Part shown: one piece after another, positions 1 to 8,475 of the stretch
Position numbering within the stretch: position 1 is the stretch's first letter
Layout: every line of letters begins with the position of its first letter
Origin: an uncultured Lachnospiraceae bacterium
GTDB taxonomy: Bacteria > Bacillota_A > Clostridia > Lachnospirales > Lachnospiraceae
Length of the DNA stretch: 34,392 nt
Assembly: GCA_902773195.1 (NCBI GenBank)
Contig: CACYDL010000200.1
Location: forward strand, 1 to 34,392
Direction of reading: 5' to 3'
Position numbers and translations under genes: made by a program
The notes under the pieces: model-generated
Told to the model about the DNA's origin: nothing
Database searches by the model: none
Seen by the model: only the letters and a program-made list of their open reading frames with translations

Positions 1-2085
1 CCGGAGACCGAGGAGGCGGTGGAGCTCTATCTCGGATCGGGAGCGATCAAGGGAATCGGAAGAGCCCTCGCCGCCAGGATTGTCAAAAAGTTCGGCAGGG
101 ACACTCTGAGAATCCTGGAGGAGGAGCCGGAGCGTCTCGCCGAGGTCAGGGGCATCAGCGCCGCCAGGGCCAGAGCGGTCGGCGCCCAGGCGGCGGAGCA
201 GGCCGAAGCCCGCAGCGCCGTCATGTTTCTCGAACAGTTCGGCATCTCCATGCAGATGGGCGTGCGGATTTACAGGCAGTACGGCGAGGAGACCTACCGG
301 ATCATCCGCGAGAACCCCTACAGACTGGCGGAGGATATCGACGGCATCGGCTTCGTCAGGGCGGACAGGATCGCCGCCGCGACGGGGTTTGAGAAGGAAT
401 CCGAGTACCGCGTCCGGAGCGGCATCCTGTACGTGCTTCTCTGCGCCGCGGGAGAAGGCTCCGTCTATCTCCCCGAGGGAGAGCTGGTGAGCAGGAGCGC
501 CGCGCTGCTGGAGGTGGGGGAACCCCTCGTGCGCGACGCCCTCGGAGGCCTGGCGGTGGACCACAAGGTGGTCATGAAGCGGCTTCCCGCGGAAGAGAGG
601 CAGGAAGAGACCGGAGAACGCCCGGAGAACGTCCGGGAGGAGGACGCCCTTTCGGACGGACGGAGCATCGTCTACGCCGGAAGGTATTATTATCTGGAGC
701 TCAACTGCGCCAGGATGCTGATGGACCTTGGCACGCCCACCGGTGAGAAGAGAAGCGACGTGGAAGAGAAGCTTCGTCTCCAGCAGAAGAAAAGCCGGAT
801 CGTTCTGGAGGAGGAGCAGAAAGAGGCGGTGATCCGGGCCGCGGAGAACGGGGTGCTGATCCTCACGGGAGGCCCCGGCACCGGAAAGACCACCACGATC
901 AACGAGATGATCCGCTATTTCAGGGGCGAGAGGCTCGACGTCGTCCTCGCGGCGCCCACGGGACGCGCGGCGAAGCGTATGACGGAGACGACCGGCTACA
1001 CGGCGTCCACCATACACAGGCTGCTGGAGATCAGCTCCGCGGCGGAGGACGACGCCTTTGATATCCGGTTTGCCCGGTGCGCCGCCAATCCTCTGGAGGC
1101 GGACGTCGTGATCATCGACGAGATGTCCATGGTGGACATTTCCCTGATGCACGCGCTCCTTTCCGCGCTGACGGTCGGGACGAGGCTCATTCTCGTGGGC
1201 GACGTGGACCAGCTGCCCTCCGTGGGACCGGGAGCGGTCCTCAGGGACATCATCCGGTCGAAGGCGTTTCCCTGCGTGGAGCTGTCCCGGATTTTCCGGC
1301 AGGCGGAGTCCTCGGACATCGTCGTGAACGCCCACAAGATCAACCGCGGGGAGCCGATCCTTCTCGACAATCAGAGCAGGGATTTCTTTTTCCTGAAGCG
1401 GGACGACGTAAACCGCATCATCAGCAACGTCATCGAGCTGGTGCGCGACAAGCTGCCGGCCTACGTAAACGCCAGAGCCTCCGACATCCAGGTGCTCTCG
1501 CCCATGAGGAAGGGGCCGCTGGGCGTGGAACGCCTCAACAGGATCCTTCAGGAGTATCTGAATCCGCCCTCCGCCGACAAGCCGGAGAAGACCTACGGGA
1601 ACTGCCTCTACCGGACCGGCGACAAGGTCATGCAGACCAGGAACAACTATCAGCTGGTCTGGGAGGTGCGCGGCCGGCACGGCATCGTCAGGGAGACGGG
1701 AGAGGGCATTTTCAACGGGGACATGGGCGTCATCCGGTCGATCAGCGACACGTTCCGCCAGATGGTGATCGAGTTCGACGACGGCAGATTCGTGGATTAT
1801 CCCTATTCGGCCCTTGAGGATCTGGATCACGCCTACGCGGTGACGATACACAAGTCCCAGGGCTCCGAATATCCGGCGGTGGTTCTGCCGCTGCTTACGG
1901 GCCCCAGGATGCTGATGACGAGAAACCTTCTCTACACCGCCGTGACCCGCGCCAGGTCCTGCGTCGTGATACTGGGAAGCGGGGACACGGTGCGGGAGAT
2001 GATCGGAAACCAGTCGGAGCAGCTCCGGTTTACGTCGCTGGATGAAAGGATTCGTGAACTTTGCGGATTATTTCGGGAGGAGTAA
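1..2085 (+). CDS. recD2: RecD2-type 5'-3' DNA helicase, 5' end missing
   Basis: ATP-dependent superfamily 1B DNA helicase of the RecD2 (RecD/TraA) family, acting in DNA repair and replication-fork maintenance without RecBC. The frame is open from base 1. A GTG at 19 is only an internal codon, because the preceding residues PETEEAV already match the usual RecD2 lead-in to the helix-hairpin-helix region (YLGSGAIKGIG); the true start lies upstream. Counting from the GTG: tandem HhH motifs in about residues 1-110, Walker A GGPGTGKTT near 284, Walker B IIDEMSMVD near 367, motif III GDVDQLPSVGPG, and the C-terminal helicase motifs VTIHKSQGSEYP and YTAVTRAR. It ends TAA at 2083-2085. comF follows with overlapping or touching ends, a pairing common in Clostridia. 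Family assignment is secure; the missing part should be the N-terminal OB-like domain. Confidence 0.95.
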   Translation, partial: PETEEAVELYLGSGAIKGIGRALAARIVKKFGRDTLRILEEEPERLAEVRGISAARARAVGAQAAEQAEARSAVMFLEQFGISMQMGVRIYRQYGEETYRIIRENPYRLAEDIDGIGFVRADRIAAATGFEKESEYRVRSGILYVLLCAAGEGSVYLPEGELVSRSAALLEVGEPLVRDALGGLAVDHKVVMKRLPAEERQEETGERPENVREEDALSDGRSIVYAGRYYYLELNCARMLMDLGTPTGEKRSDVEEKLRLQQKKSRIVLEEEQKEAVIRAAENGVLILTGGPGTGKTTTINEMIRYFRGERLDVVLAAPTGRAAKRMTETTGYTASTIHRLLEISSAAEDDAFDIRFARCAANPLEADVVIIDEMSMVDISLMHALLSALTVGTRLILVGDVDQLPSVGPGAVLRDIIRSKAFPCVELSRIFRQAESSDIVVNAHKINRGEPILLDNQSRDFFFLKRDDVNRIISNVIELVRDKLPAYVNARASDIQVLSPMRKGPLGVERLNRILQEYLNPPSADKPEKTYGNCLYRTGDKVMQTRNNYQLVWEVRGRHGIVRETGEGIFNGDMGVIRSISDTFRQMVIEFDDGRFVDYPYSALEDLDHAYAVTIHKSQGSEYPAVVLPLLTGPRMLMTRNLLYTAVTRARSCVVILGSGDTVREMIGNQSEQLRFTSLDERIRELCGLFREE

Positions 2086-2792
2086 AAATCATCGCGGATC
2101 TGTTGTATCCGCCCAGATGCCCCGTCTGCCACGGCATCGCGCCGGCGGGGCGCCCGATCTGCCCCGGCTGCGTCGGACGGCTCCCCTTCGTCACCGGCCC
2201 CCGCTGCCGGAAGTGCGGCAAGCCGGCGGCGGCAGCCGGCACGCTCTGCCGGGACTGCGCGGAGATTCCCCACGCCTACGACCTGGGCGCCGGCGTCTTT
2301 CTGTACGACGCCGTCATGAGAGAGACGGTCTCCTGGTTCAAGTACAAGGGAAGACAGGAGTACGGGCGGATCCTCGGGAGGATCATGGCGGAGGCGGCGC
2401 GGCCGTTTCTGATCCGGTGGTCCCCCGACGTGATCGTTCCGGTTCCCGTGCACCGGGAACGGAGGCGGCGCCGGGGCTACAATCAGGCGGAAATCCTCGC
2501 GGAGAGCCTGTCCGCCGCCACGGGAATCCCCGCTGTTCCGGAGCTTCTCGTCCGGACGGTCCGGACTGAGGCCATGAAGAATCTCTCGAGAGAGGAGCGC
2601 AGGAGAAATACCGCCCGCGTCTTTGCGGCCCCCGGGCGGCGGGAAATGCCCGGACGCGTGCTGATCGTCGACGACATCTACACGACGGGTGCGACGGTGG
2701 ACGGGTGCGCCGGCGCGCTGAAGGCCGGCGGCGCCGGGAGGGTTTTCTTTCTGGCGATGTGCATCGGCGGAGGCGCCCTGTCGCAGCTCTGA
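2061..2792 (+). CDS. comF: ComF family phosphoribosyltransferase-like protein
   Basis: ComF/GntX family protein, linked in other bacteria to DNA uptake and single-strand DNA handling. The N-terminus carries a four-cysteine zinc-ribbon pattern (CPVC, CPGC, CRKCG, CRDC; about residues 20-68). The C-terminal half is a type I phosphoribosyltransferase fold with the PRPP loop VLIVDDIYTTGAT near residue 203, and PVPVHRERRRRRGYNQAE is the family signature. The start is uncertain. TTG at 2061 gives a 25-base overlap with recD2, whereas the strongest ribosome site, GGGAGGAG at 2074-2081, points to an initiation codon about 2088-2103 where only ATC, CTG or TTG are available. About 243 residues, normal for the family. 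It is probably translationally coupled to recD2. Confidence 0.9.
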   Translation: MRIISGGVKIIADLLYPPRCPVCHGIAPAGRPICPGCVGRLPFVTGPRCRKCGKPAAAAGTLCRDCAEIPHAYDLGAGVFLYDAVMRETVSWFKYKGRQEYGRILGRIMAEAARPFLIRWSPDVIVPVPVHRERRRRRGYNQAEILAESLSAATGIPAVPELLVRTVRTEAMKNLSREERRRNTARVFAAPGRREMPGRVLIVDDIYTTGATVDGCAGALKAGGAGRVFFLAMCIGGGALSQL

Positions 2793-2794
2793 AT

Positions 2795-2813
2795 CCCCGC
2801 GGGTGACGCGGGG
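2795..2813 (+). other. GC hairpin after comF
   Basis: Perfect inverted repeat CCCCGCG / CGCGGGG with a 5-base loop, 2 bases after the comF stop. There is no T-run after it, so it is not a normal intrinsic terminator. It may be an mRNA 3'-end stabiliser or an incidental GC hairpin. Confidence 0.5.
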
Positions 2814-2867
2814 GCGATGAGGCAGGGCCGGGAGCCGGACGCGGGGCGGCGGTCGGGAGCGTCAAGG

Positions 2868-2897
2868 TTTACATCGGCCCTTGGTTTATGGTATCAT
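2868..2897 (+). promoter_or_regulatory. Candidate sigma-A promoter with overlapping palindrome
   Basis: TTTACA (2868-2873), an 18-base spacer, then TATCAT (2892-2897), in an AT-rich patch within GC-rich DNA. The palindrome ATCATT-A-AATGAT (2893-2905) overlaps the -10 box and could be an operator. Transcription would begin about 2905 and enter the membrane-protein/cdaA gene string. Confidence 0.6.
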
Positions 2898-2942
2898 TAA
2901 ATGATTTGATAAAAACAAAGGAAGGCTTACCGGAGGAGCGGA

Positions 2943-3362
2943 ATGATCAGTCCCCTGAGGCTGAAAGAGATGATATGCCTGGCGACGTTCGAGGAGAGCC
3001 GGGGCCGGAAGGATTTCAGAATAGCGAGCTTTGACAGAGGGGATTACATCGCGATCCACCTGATCGGAAGCTTCTTCCTGATCACGGCCGCGGACGCGAT
3101 TCTTCTCGCGCTTTACGCCGTCTGGAATTTTGAAAATCCTTCGGAGATGGTTCTTCTCTCCCGGGCGGGCAAGATTACCGCGACGGTGCTGATCTTCTAT
3201 ATTCTGTCGGCCGCGGTCTATCTGGCGGTGACCTGGGCGGCTGCCGACCGCCGCTGGAAACAGGCGGCCGGAAGAGTCCGGGACTACCAGGAGCGGATCC
3301 TGAAGCTGGAGGAATTCGCGGACATGGAAGAAACTGCCGGAAGGGAAGACAGGGAGACGTGA
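2943..3362 (+). CDS. Small two-TM membrane protein, function unknown
   Basis: A 139-residue protein I cannot assign to a named family. The first 35 residues are soluble and charged. Two hydrophobic segments follow (about 37-62 and 76-101), then a charged, probably helical tail of about 38 residues rich in Arg, Glu and Lys. The topology suggests both ends are cytoplasmic. ATG at 2943 follows the ribosome site GGAGGAG at 2932-2938. It is the first gene after the promoter at 2868 and sits 7 bases before the next gene, so it is probably co-transcribed toward cdaA. Position next to a diadenylate cyclase hints at an envelope role, but nothing in the sequence proves that. Confidence 0.8.
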   Translation: MISPLRLKEMICLATFEESRGRKDFRIASFDRGDYIAIHLIGSFFLITAADAILLALYAVWNFENPSEMVLLSRAGKITATVLIFYILSAAVYLAVTWAAADRRWKQAAGRVRDYQERILKLEEFADMEETAGREDRET

Positions 3363-3369
3363 GGCGGAT

Positions 3370-4377
3370 ATGGCGGCTGCGTTCGGTGAAAAACTGAAGA
3401 GCATCTACGCGAGGTGGGCGGTTTTTATCGATATGGCGGGAAGATTCCTCGCCGCGGCTGCCTCCTTCCTGTGGATCCGTTACGCGGTGGGATCGGAGGG
3501 CCTCTTTTCGAGCGTTCCGGTTCTCCTTCTGGCCGCCCTCGTCACTTCGATGATCGGCAACGGGGCCTCGGCCGTGTTCGCGTTTTTCCTCACGGTGATC
3601 CAGGCGCTGTCCGTATCCCCGGAGACCGGGGCGCTGACGGCGGCGGTCCTGATTCTTCTCTATATTCTGTTCCTGAGGTTTGTGCCGGAGGATTCCGTGT
3701 CGGCCCTGCTTATGCCGCCGGCCATGTTCTTCGGCCTGCCGGTCATCGTGCCGCTGATCCTGGGACTCAAGAGGAGGCCGGTATCGGTGCTCGGCGCCGC
3801 GTCCGGGGTGGTATGGTTCTATCTCTGCGCGGCGGTCCGGGAGGCCGCCCCCGGGCTGTCGAAGCTCGAGGCCTCCGATTACACGGGGCGGCTGGGAGTG
3901 CTGCGGGACAGCCTGCTTCTTCCCGAGATCTTCGTGTGTGTGACGGCCGCGGCGGGTACGGTGCTGATCGTCTCCATCATCAGGCGGCTGGAGATCAGCT
4001 GCGGCTTCAGCCTGGCGATCATCGCGGGCGGCGTCGTCTGGATGCTCATCATTCTGCTGGGCAACAGCCTTGCGGGAAGCCGCTTCGATCCGGCGTCCAT
4101 GGCGGTCGGGACGGCCGCGTCCGTGATCGTGACCCTGATTCTGCAGCTTCTGTTTCTGCCTCTCGATTACCGGAGAAGCAGGCAGCTCAGGTTCGAGGAC
4201 GACGACTACTATTATTACGTGACCGCGGTACCGAAGATCATGACGGAGCTGGACGACGCGGAGGATCTGGAATTCCCTGATTTCGAGCAGTTTCCGGCGG
4301 CCGGCGCCGCTCTGAAGCCCGAGATCGATCACGACGAGCTGGAGCGGAGACTGGAGAATTCGCTGGAGGACCTGTGA
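3370..4377 (+). CDS. Multi-pass membrane protein upstream of cdaA, function unknown
   Basis: A 335-residue integral membrane protein with roughly seven to eight hydrophobic segments across residues 20-270. The cytoplasmic-looking C-terminal tail of about 65 residues is strongly acidic and contains the cluster EDDDYYYYVTAVPKI near 277, followed by LDDAEDLEFPDFEQF. I do not recognise a transporter or enzyme signature. It follows the small two-TM protein by 7 bases and lies 98 bases ahead of cdaA, all on one strand. The Tyr/Asp-rich tail could be a docking site for a partner. The two upstream membrane proteins and CdaA may form an envelope complex; this is inferred from order only. Confidence 0.8.
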   Translation: MAAAFGEKLKSIYARWAVFIDMAGRFLAAAASFLWIRYAVGSEGLFSSVPVLLLAALVTSMIGNGASAVFAFFLTVIQALSVSPETGALTAAVLILLYILFLRFVPEDSVSALLMPPAMFFGLPVIVPLILGLKRRPVSVLGAASGVVWFYLCAAVREAAPGLSKLEASDYTGRLGVLRDSLLLPEIFVCVTAAAGTVLIVSIIRRLEISCGFSLAIIAGGVVWMLIILLGNSLAGSRFDPASMAVGTAASVIVTLILQLLFLPLDYRRSRQLRFEDDDYYYYVTAVPKIMTELDDAEDLEFPDFEQFPAAGAALKPEIDHDELERRLENSLEDL

Positions 4378-4475
4378 GTCCGAAGCGGGACGGAACCGGT
4401 TCATGGGCAGGCGGCGGCGCGGAAGGCGGACGGCCGCTTCAGGAACACTATACGACGGATGAGGTGAATTGAGAG

Positions 4476-5354
4476 GTGTCGACACTACTCGGCCATATCG
4501 GGCACTATCTTAGCAGCCTGTATTTCCCCAGCATCAGGTTTCTGGACATCGTTGAAATCCTGATCATCGCCGGGCTGATTTATTTCTTCATGGCCTGGAT
4601 TCAGAGAACCAGGGCCTACACGCTGCTGAAGGGGATTCTGATCGTCGTGCTCTTTATCGCGGCGGCGAACATCTTTCAGATGTCCGCGATCCTGTGGATC
4701 ACGGAGCGTCTTGCCTCCGTGGCTCTGCTGGCGCTTGTCATCATCTTCCAGCCGGAGCTGAGAAAGGCCCTCGAATCGCTCGGAAACAAGAGCATTCTCT
4801 ATACGATCTTTCCGTTCGATTCGTCCTCGGACAAGGACGCCCTGTTCTCGGACAGGACGATCACCGAGATCGTGCGCGCCGTCAACGAGATGAGCGAGGT
4901 CCGTACGGGCGCCCTCATCGTCATGGAGCAGAACATTCTGCTGACGGAGTTCGTCAATACCGGCATCAATATCGACGCCGAGGTGTCCAGCCAGCTGCTG
5001 GTGAACATCTTTGAGCACAATACGCCGCTGCACGACGGCGCCGTCATTCTCAGAGGAAACCGGATCGTGTCCGCCACCTGCTATCTCCCGCTGTCGGACA
5101 ACGCGAGAATCAGCAAGAAATTCGGGACGAGACACCGGGCGGGCCTCGGGATCAGCGAGGTCAGCGACTCCTTTACGATCATCGTCTCCGAGGAGACCGG
5201 CAGGGTCTCCTACGCCTACATGGGCGTCCTGACGACGGGCGTGACGGCCAGCGGCCTCCGCGAGCAGCTGCACCAGATTCAGAAGCGGTCGGCTAAGACC
5301 GGTGAGGACCGAAGGATCAGAATCCGGAAAGGGCAGAGGCGAGATGAAAAATAG
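4476..5354 (+). CDS. cdaA: Membrane diadenylate cyclase CdaA
   Basis: Makes cyclic di-AMP from two ATP at the membrane; the messenger controls potassium, osmolyte and cell-wall homeostasis in Firmicutes. Three N-terminal membrane helices (about residues 20-42, 50-68 and 72-95) precede the DAC (DisA_N) domain. Catalytic motifs are intact: LHDGA with Asp at residue 187, and RHR at 219-221 in GTRHRAGLGISE. Length 292 residues, close to the usual 270-290. The start is GTG at 4476, with a GAGGTG ribosome site at 4461-4466. It overlaps the start of cdaR by 11 bases, the standard gene order. Assignment is secure. Confidence 0.97.
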   Translation: MSTLLGHIGHYLSSLYFPSIRFLDIVEILIIAGLIYFFMAWIQRTRAYTLLKGILIVVLFIAAANIFQMSAILWITERLASVALLALVIIFQPELRKALESLGNKSILYTIFPFDSSSDKDALFSDRTITEIVRAVNEMSEVRTGALIVMEQNILLTEFVNTGINIDAEVSSQLLVNIFEHNTPLHDGAVILRGNRIVSATCYLPLSDNARISKKFGTRHRAGLGISEVSDSFTIIVSEETGRVSYAYMGVLTTGVTASGLREQLHQIQKRSAKTGEDRRIRIRKGQRRDEK

Positions 5355-6663
5355 CAGAATTTTCGCGAATCCCGGGCTGAAGATCGCTTCTCTCATCATC
5401 GCCTTCGCGATCTGGCTCGTGATCATGAATACCAGCAACCCGGAGGTGACCCACACCTATACGGGCATCAACGTAAATGTCACCAACGCCTCCTACGTCG
5501 AGAGCCGGCAGCAGATGTACGCGATGATCGACCGGATCCGGACGATCAGCGTCACCGTCCATACCAACAGGAAAATTATCGAGAGGCTCTCGCCCTCCGG
5601 CATCACCGCCACCGCGGATCTGACGCAGATCGAGGATTTCACCAGCCCGGTGTACGTGCCCGTGACCGTGACGGTCCCCGGCGTCTCCGCCGACGACGTG
5701 ACGATCAACCCGCGGATGATCGAGATCACCCTGGAGGACATCGAGACCAAGGAATTTGTGGTGAATCCGACGACGGCCGGGACGACGCCGTCCAAGGGCT
5801 ACGAGGTGGGCAAGCTCACGGCGAGCCCCGACAGGATCAAGATAAAGGGACCGAAATCCATCGTCGAGAAGATCGACCAGGTGAACGCCGAGGCCATGGT
5901 GACCGGCATCAGCAAGGATCAGACCCTGACGGCGAATCTCGCGATCTATGACAAGAACGGCGACAAGCTGAGCGATTCCCAGGAGAACTCCCTGACCATC
6001 GGGGACGGCTCGACGTCGGTCAAGGTGAAGGTGACGCTCTTCACCGTGGTCTCCGACGTGCCGATCGCCGCGGAGACCTACGGCGCGCCCGCCGCCGGCT
6101 TCCAGATCGGCGAGGTCTCCACGACGCCGGCCAACCTCAAGCTGGTGGGAGATCCGGACATCATGGAGAAGTTCCGGTCGGAAGGCGGGACGATCACGAT
6201 TCCCTCCGCCTCCGGGGCCGTGGATATTCTCGGGGCCGACGAGGACCGGGATATCAGCATCGACATAACGGAATACCTGCCGCCGGACATCAGCCTCGCG
6301 GCGGATATGAGCGAGACGGTGGTGGTCAGCGTCAAGATACTTCCTTACAACAGCAAGTCGATCGAGATCGACACCAAGGGGATTCTGAAGAAGAATCTTC
6401 CCAAGAACTACACTGCGGTTTTCAATGACTCGAAGCTGGATATCCGGGTGACCGCCGACGACGCGGCGCTGGAGGAGCTCAGCGCGGAGGACATCGGCGC
6501 CTCCGTCGACCTGAGGGACGTGGAGCCGGGCGAGACCGAGGTGCCGGTGGACGTCATTCTTCCGGAGGGATGCTCCCTGGTGGAGCAGGTCACCGCGGGC
6601 ATGTCCGTCAGCAGGGTAACGGTAAAGAGTACAGACAGTCAGAAATCTGACGACCAATCATAA
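5344..6663 (+). CDS. cdaR: YbbR-domain protein CdaR, regulator of CdaA
   Basis: Single-pass membrane protein with extracytoplasmic YbbR repeats that modulates CdaA activity. I chose ATG at 5344 (439 residues) over the longer GTG frame at 5302, because KNSRIFANPGLKIASLIIAFAIWL is the normal family N-terminus and AGAGG at 5335-5339 is correctly spaced. One membrane helix lies at about residues 12-28. The rest consists of three to four beta-rich YbbR repeats with the recurrent patterns VPVTVT, LEDIETKEFVV and LTASPDRIKIKGP, ending in a Ser/Asp-rich tail. Translational coupling to cdaA through the 11-base overlap suggests the two are made together. Confidence 0.95.
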   Translation: MKNSRIFANPGLKIASLIIAFAIWLVIMNTSNPEVTHTYTGINVNVTNASYVESRQQMYAMIDRIRTISVTVHTNRKIIERLSPSGITATADLTQIEDFTSPVYVPVTVTVPGVSADDVTINPRMIEITLEDIETKEFVVNPTTAGTTPSKGYEVGKLTASPDRIKIKGPKSIVEKIDQVNAEAMVTGISKDQTLTANLAIYDKNGDKLSDSQENSLTIGDGSTSVKVKVTLFTVVSDVPIAAETYGAPAAGFQIGEVSTTPANLKLVGDPDIMEKFRSEGGTITIPSASGAVDILGADEDRDISIDITEYLPPDISLAADMSETVVVSVKILPYNSKSIEIDTKGILKKNLPKNYTAVFNDSKLDIRVTADDAALEELSAEDIGASVDLRDVEPGETEVPVDVILPEGCSLVEQVTAGMSVSRVTVKSTDSQKSDDQS

Positions 6664-6677
6664 AGGAGGATCCGGCC

Positions 6678-6947
6678 ATGGTCAGCGGGAAAGCAGTAAT
6701 CAGGAACGCGACGGGGCTTCATCTGAAACCGGCAGCGAGGTTCTGTGAAGAGGCTCTGAAATTCCGGTCAACCGTAACATTCACATTCGGCAGCACTACG
6801 GCAAATGCCAAGAGCGTCCTCTCGATCCTGGGCGCCTGCGTGAAATCAGGCGACGAGATTGAGATCGTATGCAACGGAGAGGATGAGCAGGAGGCGCTGG
6901 ACGGTCTGCGCAGAGCAATTGATGAGGGTCTTGGAGATGAAATCTAA
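6678..6947 (+). CDS. HPr-family phosphocarrier protein with Lys17
   Basis: Small (89-residue) HPr-fold protein, phosphocarrier of the sugar phosphotransferase system and, in Firmicutes, a co-regulator when phosphorylated on Ser46. His15 is present in the motif TGLHLKPA and Ser46 in AKSVLSIL, both at canonical positions. The usual Arg17, which contacts phosphohistidine, is Lys here. A very strong ribosome site AAAGGAGG at 6662-6669 precedes ATG 6678. It lies 14 bases after cdaR and overlaps the next gene by 11 bases. No ptsI, EII or HPr kinase is in the window. It may be the general HPr or a regulatory paralogue. Confidence 0.93.
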   Translation: MVSGKAVIRNATGLHLKPAARFCEEALKFRSTVTFTFGSTTANAKSVLSILGACVKSGDEIEIVCNGEDEQEALDGLRRAIDEGLGDEI

Positions 6948-8466
6948 CAGAGTGACAGGAACCAGAGGTTTGAGAAAAATGGCCGCCCGCGCCGGCGCCC
7001 TTGTGATGGCCGCGCTTCTGACCGCCGCCTGCGCCGTTCCGGCGTGGACCGAGGAGGCCGGGACCGACATCCCGGAAGCCGGGATCGAAGCTTCGGAAGA
7101 CGGGACCGGGACGACGGAGACCGGGGGCATCACGACCAACGGCATCGAGAACTGGCCCGTCGCGGAGGACATCCGCTCGGATTACGGCTGCCTGATGGAC
7201 GTGGTGACCGGCGCCGTGCTCTTCAACAAGGGGGAGCACGTCCAGACGCCGCCGGCCTCGCTCACAAAGATCATGACGGCCCTTCTCGCCATCGAGAACG
7301 GGGATCTTGACGCCCAGGTCACCATGACCGAGACGGGCGTCGCCTACGCCACGGACGGCAGCTCCAACCTCTACACGCAGGTGGGCGAGGTGTTTACGCT
7401 CCGCGACCTGCTGTACGGCACGCTGCTCAAGTCCGCCAACGACATGGCGACCCAGGTGGGGGAATATATCGGCGGCGGCTCGCTGGACAACTTCCTCGAC
7501 ATGATGAATACCCGCGCGAAGGAGCTGGGCTGCAAGAATACCCACTTCGCTAACGCCTGCGGCATGCCCAACGACGAGCATCTGACGACCTGCTATGATC
7601 TCTGCATGATCTGCAAGGCCGCCTATAACAACAAGACCTTCATGGAGATCATCGGGACAAACACCTACACGATCCCGGCGACCAACATGACCGGTGAGAG
7701 AACCATCGCCAGCCATCACCCCTTCGCCCGCTACGCGGATTACGCCTACGACGGATTCATCGGCGGCAAGACCGGCTACACGGACGCCGCCATGAACACG
7801 ATGGCGACGTTCGCGAAGCGCAAGTCCACCGCCCTGGTCTGTGTGACGATGCACGGGGCCGGAACCGACGAGGCGACGGTGCCCGACGCGACCCAGCTGC
7901 TGAACTACGGCTTCGACAATTTCAAGCACCAGCGGATGGATCCCAGAGAGGCCGTCCTCGAGGGCGGAATCGTCTCTCTGCCGAAGGGGACGACCAAGGA
8001 CGCGCTGACCACCGTCGTCAACGAGTCCGAAAGCCCTGCCTACGGGCCCATCGTCACCACGGCCTATCAGTACAACAGGCACACGGTGGGACGCACCATC
8101 ATGGCCAAGGCGACCTACGACGAGCTGGCGGCGGCCGGCGCGGCTGCTCCGGCGGACTCCGGGACGGAGGCACCGGCGGCCGGAACGGTTTCCGCGCCGC
8201 AGGAACCGGCGGCGTCCGCCCCGGAGAGCACCGATTCCGTGACCGCGCCGGGTGAGACGGAGACGGCCTCCGTGCCGGCCGGCACCGGCATCATCGGATC
8301 CGGCAACTCCTCCGAGATCAACACGGCGGCCGAGGAGGTGGAGCTGCCCTTTGGAATCCGGATGAACAGAAACGCGTTTATCGCCATCACGGCGCTCACG
8401 CTGCTCATTCTGCTCGGGATCCTGATGATCATCATCACGCTCATCGCAAAGAGGGGCGAAGAATAA
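6937..8466 (+). CDS. dacF: D-alanyl-D-alanine carboxypeptidase (DacF/PBP5-like)
   Basis: Penicillin-binding protein that removes the terminal D-Ala from peptidoglycan stem peptides outside the membrane. I chose ATG 6937 (509 residues) over a longer upstream frame because it gives a clean signal sequence (hydrophobic ALVMAALLTAACAVPA near residues 20-36) and has AGGG at 6925-6928. The catalytic triad motifs are SLTK at 108-111, SAN at 166-168 and KTG at 278-280. Residues of about 400-475 form an Ala/Pro/Thr/Glu-rich linker, followed by a true C-terminal transmembrane helix (about 479-503) and a short basic tail; many homologues instead end in an amphipathic helix. It overlaps hpr by 11 bases and is probably in the cdaA operon. 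Confidence 0.95.
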   Translation: MKSNRVTGTRGLRKMAARAGALVMAALLTAACAVPAWTEEAGTDIPEAGIEASEDGTGTTETGGITTNGIENWPVAEDIRSDYGCLMDVVTGAVLFNKGEHVQTPPASLTKIMTALLAIENGDLDAQVTMTETGVAYATDGSSNLYTQVGEVFTLRDLLYGTLLKSANDMATQVGEYIGGGSLDNFLDMMNTRAKELGCKNTHFANACGMPNDEHLTTCYDLCMICKAAYNNKTFMEIIGTNTYTIPATNMTGERTIASHHPFARYADYAYDGFIGGKTGYTDAAMNTMATFAKRKSTALVCVTMHGAGTDEATVPDATQLLNYGFDNFKHQRMDPREAVLEGGIVSLPKGTTKDALTTVVNESESPAYGPIVTTAYQYNRHTVGRTIMAKATYDELAAAGAAAPADSGTEAPAAGTVSAPQEPAASAPESTDSVTAPGETETASVPAGTGIIGSGNSSEINTAAEEVELPFGIRMNRNAFIAITALTLLILLGILMIIITLIAKRGEE

Positions 8467-8475
8467 GGCGGGACT

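Noticed and set aside
2795..2813. Intrinsic terminator after comF
   Set aside because: The stem is perfect but there is no following T-run on either strand.
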